The notes: a model not told the origin generated them from the letters alone. Shown: positions 42,152 to 53,049, counted from the stretch's first letter. The stretch is 64,000 nt of DNA from Riptortus pedestris (GCA_019009955.1 CM032229.1:143605501-143669500), one strand, 5' to 3'. Made by a program: numbers and translations.

Positions 42152-42155
<4 letters not shown>
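41936..42155 (+). repeat. SINE (Leu-tRNA-like family), full length
   Basis: Tandem neighbour of the copy at 41648, same strand, about 60 bases apart. The T arm GGCGAGTTCGATTCTTGCC retains the B box. The body includes ATTATTTAGTGACGAAATTC and the tail ends ACGTTAATAAATAAC, leading directly into a (TA)n tract. Its 5' end joins an A-rich stretch, as is usual when SINEs insert near one another. Confidence 0.87.

Positions 42156-42194
<39 letters not shown>
42156..42194. repeat. (TA)n at a SINE 3' end
   Basis: About 39 bases of TA continuing from the SINE tail AATAAATAACA. Confidence 0.92.
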
Positions 42195-42197
<3 letters not shown>

Positions 42198-43055
42198 GAA
42201 AAGAAAAAGTTCATCTTTGTTTTTAACAAAATATGCTCGTATATATTGTTGTTTTGTGTTAAAAATATATCTTTGCCCACTTGAATATTTCATCTGACTT
42301 GATGATCTCAGGCATATTTTTGTGAAATATTTTTAGTCAATCAGTAACAGAATAATAATTATAAAACTTAAAGAAGTATTAAACAAGCAGGTACTCTTAT
42401 TTTATGAACTATATTTCCACATATTTATGTTAGCTTATAATTACTTCATAATAAGCTTATAATCATGCCTTATGATTCCATTTACTAGCAACATATGAAC
42501 ACAGACTATATTAACTTAACTATTCCAGTGTAATAATAATATATATTGTAGTAAAAACAAAGTGTTACACTTAAAAGTGTAAAATACAAATTAATAAAAT
42601 ATGTACACAGTCCAGTTTGCTTGTTGTTTCTGTGCTTGGTCTACAAGTTCCCTTCTGGCAGAGTTGAAGCTCCCCCTCCCTTGATCCATATAGAAATTCC
42701 GGTTAATGTGCCTATGATCCTGAGGCCGGTAGATGGCTGTTATCTTGGCATTATCATAGTCGACTAGAGATTAGCGGCTACCATTGGTTAATCCGCAGCC
42801 CAATAGCCTGCTTGGCTGACATGTATTAATTATGCTCTCTATCTGTCCTCTTCCATCCTCATAATTGGATCTGTTTGATCACAACAATCATATATCATTG
42901 TATTGCTAACTGAAACTAGTGATAAAATGGCTCCCTTTTTGGGAGCTTTGATAAATACTTAAGTAGCCACTAAATGTGCGCCCTATCTACGCCAATACTG
43001 TCAATCTGCTGTCGATGAAACCCACCTACAATGATTCGATAAGTTTCTATTATTT
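42195..43055. other. AT-rich, then a balanced island at 42640-42960
   Basis: The island holds GATTAGCGGC (42769) and GGTTAATCCGC (42786-42796), an inverted pair of TAATC cores of the bicoid/Otx type, then ATGTATTAATTATGC. GCTCCCTTTTTGGGAGC near 42931-42947 is a 6-bp hairpin. Candidate regulatory sequence; no gene. Confidence 0.3.
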
Positions 43056-43180
43056 GCTCAGGTTAGCCATGTGAGTTAAGGCTAGTTACTCTTGATCTCA
43101 CTTGGTAAGCCTAGGTAGTGAGATTATTATTTAGTGACGAAGTCTTTAAATAAAGCTCTTGTTCTTACTCTGGCTATAAA
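43056..43180 (+). repeat. SINE, left part, interrupted by an insertion
   Basis: GCTCAGGTTAGCCATGTGAG begins the copy and it continues through TTATTTAGTGACGAAGTC to CTGGCTATAAA. There it stops and the palindromic-ended element begins. The missing remainder resumes at 44217. Confidence 0.8.
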
Positions 43181-44051
43181 AAAAGTCTGTCACGCAGGGG
43201 CTCTGTAAACTAAACAGATTTCCAGCATACTGAAATAACACTCTTCCGATCCCATCTTACCACATACATATATTTCTCTGTAAAAAAAAAAATCGAAGAG
43301 GCACAGAAAACAAGAAAGTACCAATAACTCGCTTAATACTTGAGTTACGAAAAAATCCAATTACGGAACATCAATAGGCTAACAATTTTGGTTCTATAAC
43401 ATTTTACGATCTGACTCATAACAACGAAAATATATTGAATTTTAGAACCGTCCCCCTCCCTTTAAAAACCCGCATTTCTCGGTCCCATTTCCACCAATAA
43501 CAAATATGATCTTTACTGTTTACTGGAACGGTTAGGTATCGAGTATGGTATAGGCCAAATAAACATATTCAGGTAAAGATCGAAAATTCTTAATTGATGA
43601 CGTCACCTCATAAGGTATTTGCATTTATCTAACAAAGTAAAAGTTCAATAAAAACCATATTTGGTATTTAATCTTTTAATAAAGTGCTTCACGATATAAT
43701 AACTTATCGTTAATATGACATGAGTAGAAGTGGGGGGTTTACTAAAGGCTGAAAAATAAAAAATCTAAATATTTCGCTTAATATTCATATTACAGAAAAC
43801 ATGTAAATAACAACATTTATAGAACATTTTATTCGCAATAAGATTGATTCATACAATTTTGTGATCCGACGCATAATAACGGAGATATATTGAATTTTCA
43901 GAAGTCCCTCTTTTAAACCACCCCCCCCCCCTGCTAATGGTCGGATTTCATCCATTAAATAACTTAGTTTTGTATGAAACACTTATATATCGAGTTTAGT
44001 AGCCATCAAGCCAAAACAGTGACCCTAGAGCTACAACAGACAAGGATATAA

Positions 44052-44116
<65 letters not shown>

Positions 44117-44216
44117 AACGGTCTTCATTTTCGTCTTCTACTGGGTAGGATCGATGGACATTAGAGAAAGTTTTTTTCCGAAAATCGCTTCAATATTTCT
44201 TAATGGAAATCTGCTG
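43181..44216 (+). mobile_element. Palindromic-ended element, long copy inserted in a SINE
   Basis: Left end AAAGTCTGTCACGCAGGGGC and TAAACAGATTTCC; right end TTAATGGAAATCTGCTGA. Internal blocks GTGATCCGACGCATAATAAC, the C run at 43920-43932, the (TA)n at 44054-44113 and TTGAACGGTCTTCATTTTC follow the family order. Extra sequence (43225-43640) contains a diverged second version of the CGATCCGAC/ATAACAACG block, so part of the interior seems duplicated. The SINE halves on either side fix its borders. Confidence 0.8.
44054..44113. repeat. (TA)n inside the element
   Basis: About 60 bases of TA at the usual internal position of the family. Confidence 0.92.
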
Positions 44217-44285
44217 ATAGTTCCCTATAGATAACTCATCTCTTTTAGCCATAGTAGCAGAAAGTGGACGTTAATAAATTACAGT
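44217..44285 (+). repeat. SINE, right part, after the insertion
   Basis: Continues the SINE started at 43056: CTATAGATAACTCATC corresponds to CTGTAGATAACCCGTC, followed by AGCAGAAAGTGGACG and TTAATAAAT. Confidence 0.75.
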
Positions 44286-44774
44286 AATATTATTTTGTTT
44301 TTGCGAATTTCCCCAGAGGCATGCATTTTTTTAAATTTTTGAACCTTTGAGGTCGATGCCTACCATTCGTTGGTCATTTGTGCAGATAAGGTCTTCAAAT
44401 TGATAACACTCTAACAATGAAAGAAATTCTCTCTATTTGCTCTGGTGCCTTTATTGTTGGATAGTCGCATTCATGAGATAACTGGGAGCCACTCTAAGTT
44501 CTAGTGACCATTTTCTTTCCATTATTGCTTCCTTGAAAATCATGACCTTCTGATAACCACCCGACCCCCGTAGATTCTTTCAACGTATGTACATTATAGA
44601 TAAAACTTGATCGATATTTCTATTTTTTTTTACATTTATTCATATCGAAGACAGTTACTGGTTAAAGTGAGAAATCTCAAACTCAACTATATGTTGAGGC
44701 AATACTCTCACAACATACGCATTGAGTGCACTAGCTCATTTGTATCAAATGTTACATATTCATATAGCACCTCA
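44286..44774. other. No gene seen
   Basis: Spacer between two opposed copies of the palindromic-ended family; frames at 44607-44958 run into (TA)n and are not credible. Confidence 0.45.
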
Positions 44775-44810
44775 GCTGTACGGATGGTATCTAAAAATGA
44801 GATCTGTTAA

Positions 44811-44867
<57 letters not shown>

Positions 44868-45360
44868 CTGTTCCCGCTCTAGCGGTCGCAATTTTAGTCG
44901 TATCGTTACCAAACTTGTATATATAATCGTTTTATACAAAAAGAAAGATAGCGGCTAGTTAACGGCTGAAATCGAATTGGGGGGGAGGGGGTGTTAAAGG
45001 GGGAGAGAATTTCGAAAATTCTTAATATCTCTGTTATTATGTGTCGGATCGAAAAATTGTATAGAACCAATTTTATTGCAAATGTAATGTTCTATAAATG
45101 CTGTAATGTACATTTTTTCTCTTAATAATCTTGATTATTATCAGAGATATTTGCATTTTTTTTAGTTTCCAGTCTTCAGTAAACCCCCACTCCTACTTAT
45201 CTCATATTAACAATATTCTATTTTGTTATGAAGCACATTATTTAAAGCTTAAGTACCAAATATTGCTCTCATTGAACTTATAAGTTCTGAGATAAATGCA
45301 AATACGTGACGCACGTGGGAAATCTGCTTAGTTAACGCAGCCCCTGCGTGACGGACTTTT
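44775..45360 (-). mobile_element. Palindromic-ended element, opposite strand
   Basis: Read on the minus strand it begins AAAAGTCCGTCACGCAGGGG and CTAAGCAGATTTCCCACGTG at 45360. It continues through ATGCAAATATCTCTG, TTTTTCGATCCGACAC, the poly-C block (a G run on the plus strand near 44980), AGCCGTTAACTAGCC and GCGACCGCTAGAGCGGGAAC to the (TA)n at 44814-44863. Only a diverged stub follows (AAAATGAGATCTGTTAAAA on plus). The terminal palindrome is missing. Confidence 0.78.
44814..44863. repeat. (TA)n inside the element
   Basis: About 50 bases of TA. Confidence 0.92.
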
Positions 45361-46010
45361 CAATATTAGACTCCGAGAATTCTTTCAATATTCCATAATT
45401 TTGTTTACAGGCATTGTAAAGAATGGCTTATTATAGGAGTTACTTTCTCTCGCTGTAAATAAGAAGAAACTAAATTATAAACAGCAATGACAAAAATAGT
45501 ACTGCAAAAACGATTCCAATTAGCTAATTGCAGCAATTTTCTTTCTTCTAAGATCATTAATGGCGTATTTCCACCCACAAGGAGCTGGACAGATGCAGAG
45601 GAATGCTGTTCTCATCAAATGATATTATCAAATCACTGCTCTTTCATATACTCTTCTTGGTTATTTTTTCCTGTCGCTAATACAGACAGACATTCCTTTC
45701 TACTAAATATTTATCTCAATTTTCAACGAAATATATATTAAATATTTCGGTCCGATTAAAAAGATTAATTTTTATATAAGGGACTGGATTTTAAATAAAA
45801 CGTTACCGAGGAGTCACAAATCCTTTTTTTTCCTGCCTGCGGGACCCCAGGAATTCGAGTTCTAAAAATTCTTGTAATTGACTTTTTTTTTTATTTGCTT
45901 TATGTGTTTTCCTGGAAAGATCTTACGGTTATCAATAGATCACTCCAATCCATATTCGATTCGTAGTAAATTCCCGAAGGTTAGTCGGATCTTTCAAAAA
46001 ATTGTATGTA
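45361..46010. other. No gene seen
   Basis: The 84-residue frame at 45487-45741 has no recognisable domain. Confidence 0.45.
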
Positions 46011-46151
46011 ATTATTATTATTTATCAACGTCCACTTTTTGCTACTAAGGCTAATTGGGACGGATTATCTACAGGTTACCGCCATTTCTTAACCAGGGTG
46101 GGACTTGCCCAGGCGAGAATCGAACTCGTCACTATAGGTTTACCATGTGAA
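46011..46151 (-). repeat. SINE, internally deleted copy
   Basis: On the minus strand, TTTACGGATAACC-type head sequence is missing. The T arm (GACGAGTTCGATTCTCGCCT) is followed within a few bases by CCACCCTGGTTAAGAAATGG, so the TTTAGTGACGAAATTC segment is deleted. The tail has TGTAGATAATCCGTCCC and AAAAAGTGGACGTTGATAAA. Confidence 0.78.
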
Positions 46152-46415
46152 GTTTCATGTTATACATACATTTCCCTTATTCCTAATGACGCGATTTTCG
46201 AAACACTTTTTCAATTGTGAACCTATCATATCAAGGAAATAACAAGGTCTGTTAAAAATTATCTACAAGTCTGCTAAGGCATTAGTGGCTGCAATTTTTG
46301 CTTGATGACAACCAAGCTCGATATTTAAGCAGTACATGTTGAACTACAGATCAAGTGTGTTAATGGTTGCAATTAGGTCATGTGAATTGGGGATTTAGAG
46401 ATGAATTATAATGGA

Positions 46416-46942
46416 AAAAGTCCGTCACGCAGGGGCTGCGTAAACTAAGCAGATTTCCCTCGTGAAGTTTAGTAATAGATAAATCTACGTAATGGTAACA
46501 CAACACCACCGTGAATAAATAGAAACGGAAATAAGAAATGTTTCATCCAAATATCTCTGTTATTATTAAAGATAGAGAATAAATGTATATAACAATATTT
46601 ATAGTAAATTTAATTTGCTTTAAGATTGATTTTATACAATTTTTTCATCCGGCTTATAATAACGGAGATATTTCGAATTTTCGAAAATCCTCCCCTCTAA
46701 ACCCCCCCCCCTCCTAATGGTCCGATTTCAGTCATTAACGAACTTGATCTTTCTTTTTACATAAAACGATTAAAAACCGAGTTTGGTAACGATCAAACAA
46801 CAATTGCGACCGCTAGAGCGTTAACAGACAAATATATATATAATTTAGAACGGACTTCATTTTCGTCATCCTCTAGGTAGGATCGATGGACATTTGAATT
46901 TTTTTTCCCGAAAATTGCGTCATGAGTACGACCTCAATAGTT
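46416..46942 (+). mobile_element. Palindromic-ended element, right end truncated
   Basis: Left end AAAAAGTCCGTCACGCAGGG and CTAAGCAGATTTCCC are intact. Internal blocks follow: ATCCAAATATCTCTG, AACGGAGATATTTCGAATTT, the C run near 46702-46710, GTCATTAACGAACTTGATC, GCGACCGCTAGAGCG, a short (TA)n, and CGCGTCATGAGTACGACC-like sequence. It stops after CCTCAATAG before the terminal palindrome. Confidence 0.82.
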
Positions 46943-47755
46943 ATGGATGATATCCAAAATAATGGATCCAAAACTAAGTTATTCCTCCATTTTTACTTTT
47001 GTTTACCGAGATAGGCATATCTCTTACATTCAGGTGAAATTTCTAGCCCTGTTAACAGCCCTTGCTTGCCAGACTTTTTTCTGGAAGCAGAATCTTTAAG
47101 TACCCTTTATGCTCGTGTATAGTGCTGAAATGACATTAAGTAGTAATTGAGAGTCAGATTTCGGCTTATTAGGTGCTTCAGTCCATGTATGAAATTCCCT
47201 TGAAGCTGTGAACAGCCACTCAGGTTTAATCATATACACACGCATATATATACGAATACAGGGGGTGTTTGTGATATATACGTCCCGGGAGTACTTCTCG
47301 CTGCATATAAATACATAAGCCGCAGGGCATTCATGTAGCCTCCCTCTGAAGAGCATTTCTGATGAAGCCCGGACTGATGAATATCAATAGAGACGATGAC
47401 GGGCACCAAGTGTCGGAGTAGCGCGGTATTACTAAACTATTATGACTTAGTATTAAAGGGGGCCTATGAGAGATAGGCCGAGAGTGAGAGAGAGAGAGAG
47501 TAACTGAAGAGGCACCGCGGCTGAAACACAGCTCTTCATTATGATTTAAGGTAGAATAATGCACCGGTCCTATGTCAGCCCAGATTGCGGCCAGTCTCTG
47601 GCATTACTAGTCAACTAGACCATCCAGAGTAATTTATAGTCAGCCTTCACATCAAATACCAACTCCATGTCTCTTACTACTACATTAGTAACTCATCCAC
47701 TAATTTAATCAACTATCACGCAATCTGCCAAGTTTAATAGCAAATATTCTACGGC
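46943..47755. other. Balanced island 47090-47640, candidate regulatory
   Basis: Balanced sequence with a short (GA)n at about 47486-47502, TATGATTTAAGG and TCATTATGA-type motifs. Frames at 47096-47564 have no domain. No gene supported. Confidence 0.35.
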
Positions 47756-47848
47756 AATTCAGAGGTTTCTCTTAACAGAAATAAGATGTTGAGGTTCTAC
47801 TCATGACACGATTTTGGAAAAAGTTCTCCTAATGAGATCCGTAAAATT

Positions 47849-47914
<66 letters not shown>

Positions 47915-48310
47915 GTGATATATTTGTCGTAATATTTTTTTTCATCGTTACCTAACTCAATATTTAAGCCTTTCATGTATAATTAATGACCATGGTAGAT
48001 AAAGACTGAAATAGGACGAAGGGAAAAAGTGGTTAGAGGGTGGAGGAAATCGAAATATGTTGGTTTCAATGAGTAGGATCGAAAAATGGTAAAGAACCAA
48101 TGTTAACGCAAATTAAATAATCTATAAATGTTGTTATTTAATTTTCTTTTCTAGCCCAAATATTAAGCGAGGTGTTTGCCTTTTTTTTTTTTTTAGTTTT
48201 CAGTATATCCCCCCCCCACTCATACTTTTCCCGTCTTAACAATAAGCGGAAATATCTCGAGCAACATAATTTAAACACCAAATCTAGTTTTCAACAGAAA
48301 TTTTATTTGT
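47756..48310 (-). mobile_element. Palindromic-ended element, degraded
   Basis: On the minus strand the right end is at 47756-47820 (TTTCTCTTAACAGAAAT is a decayed terminal palindrome, then the reverse of GTCATGAG...CCTC). The (TA)n lies at 47852-47908. The internal TAGGATCGAAAAATGG, TTAGTTTTCAGTATATCCCC and TCTTAACAATAAGCGG blocks follow. The left terminus is not recognisable. Confidence 0.7.
47852..47908. repeat. (TA)n inside the element
   Basis: About 57 bases of TA. Confidence 0.92.
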
Positions 48311-49544
48311 GAGATGCACAGATAAAAAAGGTTCGATGGAACATCATCAATGAAGATTTTATTTTCTAGAGACCTACATTTTTATTTATTCTATATCTTA
48401 GACAAAATTAACGATTAAACGATTCTTATAATGCTAAAGATAAAATTTCTCAATGATTTTAATTAGACCAGGAGGGGGGAAGTCCAAGAATGGAATAAAT
48501 CGAAAATTAGAAATATAGCTATAATTATTAGTGGAATATAAAAGTGTTATATAATCGATCTTCGCTAAACATTTCATATCCAGCTTTTGATTCGATTCCA
48601 GTTTACACCAGCTTCTTAGATATTAAGATCAACACTTTAAGCGGCATGGCTACCTAAGCAATATTTATTATTATAAAAATGTCTTCATTAATTTACTAAA
48701 CATCCAATAATCACAGCTAATTATTTGAAATTATCTGCAGCTTTTGCACAGAGATAATACTGCTTAACTACTTTTCAGCTATAAAATTGAAAAATCACTT
48801 TTGGGGTGTACGAATTAAATAATCTAACACGCCATAAATCGGATGTTACACTCCTCTGAATAACTTGCTTGTTTTATATTTTAAAATGGGATCTGATTAT
48901 TCAGTATCAAATTATATTTCCGTCTGGAAACTTGGTTGAAGTTTTATTCAAGGGGGGTATATTTGTTATCAGAAGACTTTGAGTAAGATCATAAATTAAT
49001 AAATTATTCACACCTTGTTACAGTATCATACCTCCACCTCCTGATATTTTTAGATAATTTTCCCCCATGTTCAGTGAAAATGAAAGTAGTAACTTGTGTA
49101 ATGCGATGACGGCTGTATTTATTGTAAATAAAAATGGAGATGTCTGTTTACTTAATCAGTCAATTTTTCGCAGGTGGTGAACATATTTTATCATGGTCGC
49201 TGATAAGAAAGCTTGTAGATTAACCCCATATCATTGTCAAAAAGATTATAAATTTTATATATAGGTATCGATCCATTTAATAACGGCTTTGACATTTTAT
49301 TTACACAATTTCTGTTTACCCTTTAAGTTGAGATTATTTCACCACCCTCTAAAATATGAGCTGGCTTAAATATAAAGCCTTCAGGCATTTCAGGTATATC
49401 ATTACAGGTGTCAAAAATTCTTTCTGCATAGCTATTGATTGAATTATTTTTGGAGATGTTACCTGTGAAAACTTGCATTGCGAAACAGTTCAAATATAAA
49501 TATTTATTTATTTTATGACTAACTGTAGGCCATTTTTTATGAAG
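48311..49544. other. AT-rich; one SINE-like head
   Basis: Apart from the tRNA-like segment at 48581-48658, nothing is supported. Confidence 0.45.
48581..48658 (-). repeat. Diverged Leu-tRNA-like SINE head
   Basis: On the minus strand CTTAGGTAGCCATGCCGCTT, AAAGTGTTGATCTTAATATC and AACTGGAATCGAATC follow the layout of the main SINE head (CTCAGGTTAGCCATGTGAG ... GAGTTCGATTC) but are clearly diverged. Possibly a related subfamily. Confidence 0.45.
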
Positions 49545-51245
49545 TATTTGGAGCCTTTATATTTGGAAAGCATGATAACTCCTTACTGACAATTGATAAC
49601 ACTATCACCAAAACATTGACTAGGGGTAAGCAGCGGTGGTTGTGTAGTAAGTTTGCCTTCGTCAGCTGATCGTCGTGCGATTTTTCTTGAGCTAGAAACT
49701 TTTCTTTGACCCCAGATTATATTCTTCGAATTATTGTGTGACTGAAGTCTACCAATACTCTCATAGACTATTCCTTAGTACTTTAGGAGCACGAATAATA
49801 TTCCTGAGACTTGTGGATTGATAATACTATCAATAATATCATTGTCTAACGCCGCACCTTATGGTATACATTGTTGGATTTTGGATAATATTCTTAGATT
49901 ATTGTGGAAAGATTGATGATACTACCAATGATGATATTGACTATTGACCTACCTAATTAAAAACTTATTTGGACTACAAATAATATTACCCGAGTCCTGA
50001 GCTTGATAACTCTTTCAATAATGACATTTACTATTTTTATTGCTTATTACAAACTTATTTGTGCCTCGGATAATATTCCCTTAGTCTTGTGGAGATCTTG
50101 ATAAGCCTATCGCTAATGGCATTGACTACTCTCCATTCCTTAGTATACGTACACGTAGTGGGACTTCCAATAATATTCTTGGAGTCTTGTAGAGAGCATG
50201 ATAAGCCTATCAATAATGACATTGACTATTTCCATTGGTTATTATAAACTTATTTGGGCCTCGGATAATATTCGCCGAGTCTTGTGGAGAGCATGATAAG
50301 CCTATCACTAATGGCATTGACTAATCTCCATTCCTTAGTATACACGTAGTGGGACTTCCGATAATATTCCCCAAGTCTTGTGGAGAGCGTGATAAGCCTA
50401 TCAATAATGACATTGACTATTTTCATTGGTTATTACAAACTTATATGGGCCTCGGATAATATTCCCTGAGTCTTGTGGAGAGCTTGATAAGCCTATCACT
50501 AATGGCATTGACTAATCTCAATTCCTTAGTATACGTACACCTAGTGGGACTTCCAACAATATTCGCCAAGTCTTGTGGAGAGCATGATAAGCCTATCAAT
50601 AATGACATTTACTATTTCCATTGCTTATTACAAACTTATTTGGACCTCGGATAATATTCCCTGAGTCTTGTGGAGAGCTTGATAAGCCTATCACTAATGG
50701 CATTGACTAATCTCCATTCCTTAGTATACGTACACGTAGTGGGACTTCCAATAATATTCGCCGAGTCTTGTGGAGAGCATGATAAGCCTATCAATAATGT
50801 CATTGACTATTTCCATTGGTTATTATAAACTTATTTGGGCCTCGGATAATATTCGCCGAGTCTTGTGGAGAGCATGATAAGCCTATCAATAATGACATTG
50901 ACTATTTCCATTGGTTATTATAAACTTATTTGTGCCTCGGATAATATTCGCCGAGTCTTGTGGAGAGCTTGATAAGCCTATCAATAATGACATTGACTAT
51001 TTCCATTGCTTATTACAAACTTATTTGTGCCTCGGATAATATTCCCTGAGTCTTGTGGAGAGCTTGATAACTCTTTCAATAATGTCATTGACTATCGCCG
51101 TGGCTTATTACAAACTTATTTGGACCTCGGATAATATTCGCCGAGTCTTGTGGAGAGCATGATAAGCCTATCAATAATGTCATTGACTATCGCAGTTGCT
51201 TATTACAAACTTATTTGGACCTCGGATAATTTTCGGAGAGTCTTG
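49545..51245 (+). repeat. Tandem array: 95-bp A units and ~100-bp B units
   Basis: The unit contains GATAATATTCGCCGAGTC, TTGTGGAGAGCATGATAAGC, CTATCAATAATGACATTGAC and ATTACAAACTTATTTGG-CCTCG (type A), or CCATTCCTTAGTATACGTAC and ACGTAGTGGGACTTCC at its end (type B). Using CTCGG of type A as a marker, it occurs at 50065, 50260, 50451, 50646 and 50841 (steps of 195, 191, 195, 195: A-B dimers). It then occurs at 50936, 51031, 51126 and 51221 (steps of exactly 95: A monomers). From 49545 to about 50040 the units are strongly diverged. The right edge breaks off near 51245 (TTGGCCGGCTCGTGCCAAGG). No ORF of interest. Function unknown. Confidence 0.93.
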
Positions 51246-51900
51246 GCCGGCTCGTGCCAAGGCCTGAGCAAGCTTCTGGAGAGGCGTGATTGGCCTAATG
51301 AATAACGGCCCGTACAGATAAAGTTAAACCCAAATAAACTCCCCCCTCCCCCCTCCCCTACTCTTGGTAGGGATGGAAAAGGGGGTAGGAGCGGGGGGGG
51401 GCGTTAATTTAATCCAAGGGGCCCAAGTCGATGCCAACGACAACATAATAGAATCCCAAAACACAACTTCAAACTCTCCGTCGGTCGGAGGCGCGCGCAG
51501 CCTTCACCTCCCTCGCACTCTCTCTCTCACTCTCCCGTCCTCAAGTTAAATTGTTTAATTCATTCCGGGGCGGCTTGGCTGGAATTGGGTTGCGGAGGAA
51601 GAGCACTTTGGTTTAACCCCCTCCCCCCTTCACCATCTCACCCCCTCCCCCCCGCGACGAACCATGGCAACCCACCCCTATCCACGAGGATAGTGACGGA
51701 GTCCACTAATCAAATATACTTCATCGCGTTAACTTCATCGCGCCTCCACTCCTGGCGAAGCAACTTTACACACGCACTCACCGCCTCCACCAAACACCAT
51801 TATCTATATTCAACGGAGGGGCAAAAATGATTTCTCAGCAGTTTGTTGCAAACTAAATCTGTAGCCGGAGGGTGTGTGAGGGCAGGGGGGTCATTAAGCG
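51246..51900. other. GC-rich island
   Basis: The strongest GC-rich patch of the window, with C-runs (CCCCCTCCCCCC) and G-runs, a short (CT) run, and AACTTCATCGCG-type sequence repeated at about 51720 and 51732. Two frames (51364-51549, 51585-51830) lie within it without recognisable domains. It may be a CpG-type regulatory island; no exon is supported. Confidence 0.35.
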
Positions 51901-53049
51901 GCACATATTCCTTTCTAGCTCAATATTACAACATCAACATGCTCCTTCCAATAACCAACAGGCTTCTACTTCATATTTTGAAAAGGAGGTCATGGTTATT
52001 TCGAAATTAATATTCTCATCATCTTCTAATAATCCTTGAAAAATGGCTTAAAAATAGATATTAGCCCCAAAATTTGAATTTTCTCACTTACTTCTAATAA
52101 ATGAACTTTCTCTCTCCAGCCATAAGAATTCAATTCATTAAACTAGTACACTACTCTCTCTAAGGAAGAATTCTGTTCTAAAAATAATTTTGAAATACTT
52201 TTGTGGGCCATGTGGACACTACAAAACAATATGGAAAGTGGAAGTATTTTAACTAATTTATCTAGTCTAAAATCAGACCAAAATAGAACGAACGTTACTT
52301 CATGTGTGTACCAAAGAATTAGTTCTAATGCCCACTTAGGAATAAAATCCGTGGTCTAAATTTACACTATAGGACCCTCGACTCAAATATTTATTTTTAC
52401 TTATTCAATTTGACATAATATCTTATAAGTCCATGTAAAACTAGTAAGAAAATTGGACTTTTTTTTAGTACATTTCTCTTAAATGTTCTTATAAAGTCTA
52501 TGGAATCATTCAATCAGCAGAATGTTAAGAGGTGTTCAACAGAATAAAATGGTAACAAATAAGTATATAACATCAAGAAAAAATGAATGAAATTAAATCA
52601 GAATTTCTCTAGAGATCTTGAAGGGGATATTCTAGGTCTTACACATAGGAGGAGCCATTAGGGTGAGTTTTTTTTTGTTTTTGTATATGAATAAACTTAC
52701 TAGTCTTGTCGCTCTGTCTTCATGAGAAGGGAAGTCACTGGTTTCAAAGGAATAAGAAAATAGTGCCACAAACATACGCAGTTATTTCCTTAGGCTTTCT
52801 GTACGACGCTAACCAACAATAAAAGAATAAAGCTGAAGAGCCTTACATCCTGTCATTAAAGTTTGAAGAAGACTGACAATATCTCATTAATGACTATATT
52901 TACTCGTCCAATTTAGGCTACTTTCTTGGTTTTTTAAAGTGATAGAAATTGAACTCACTTTATCTATACCTTGCTTTAATTATTTGGAATGTAAGCATGT
53001 AAACATAAAATATATGGTAATGTTATAAATCAATGTGAGCTGGCGTTCT
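51901..53049. other. AT-rich, no gene seen
   Basis: Nothing supported. Confidence 0.5.

Noticed and set aside
42931..42947. GCTCCCTTTTTGGGAGC hairpin as a terminator or small RNA
   Set aside because: Six pairs with a T loop in an animal genome is not enough to support a terminator or microRNA precursor.
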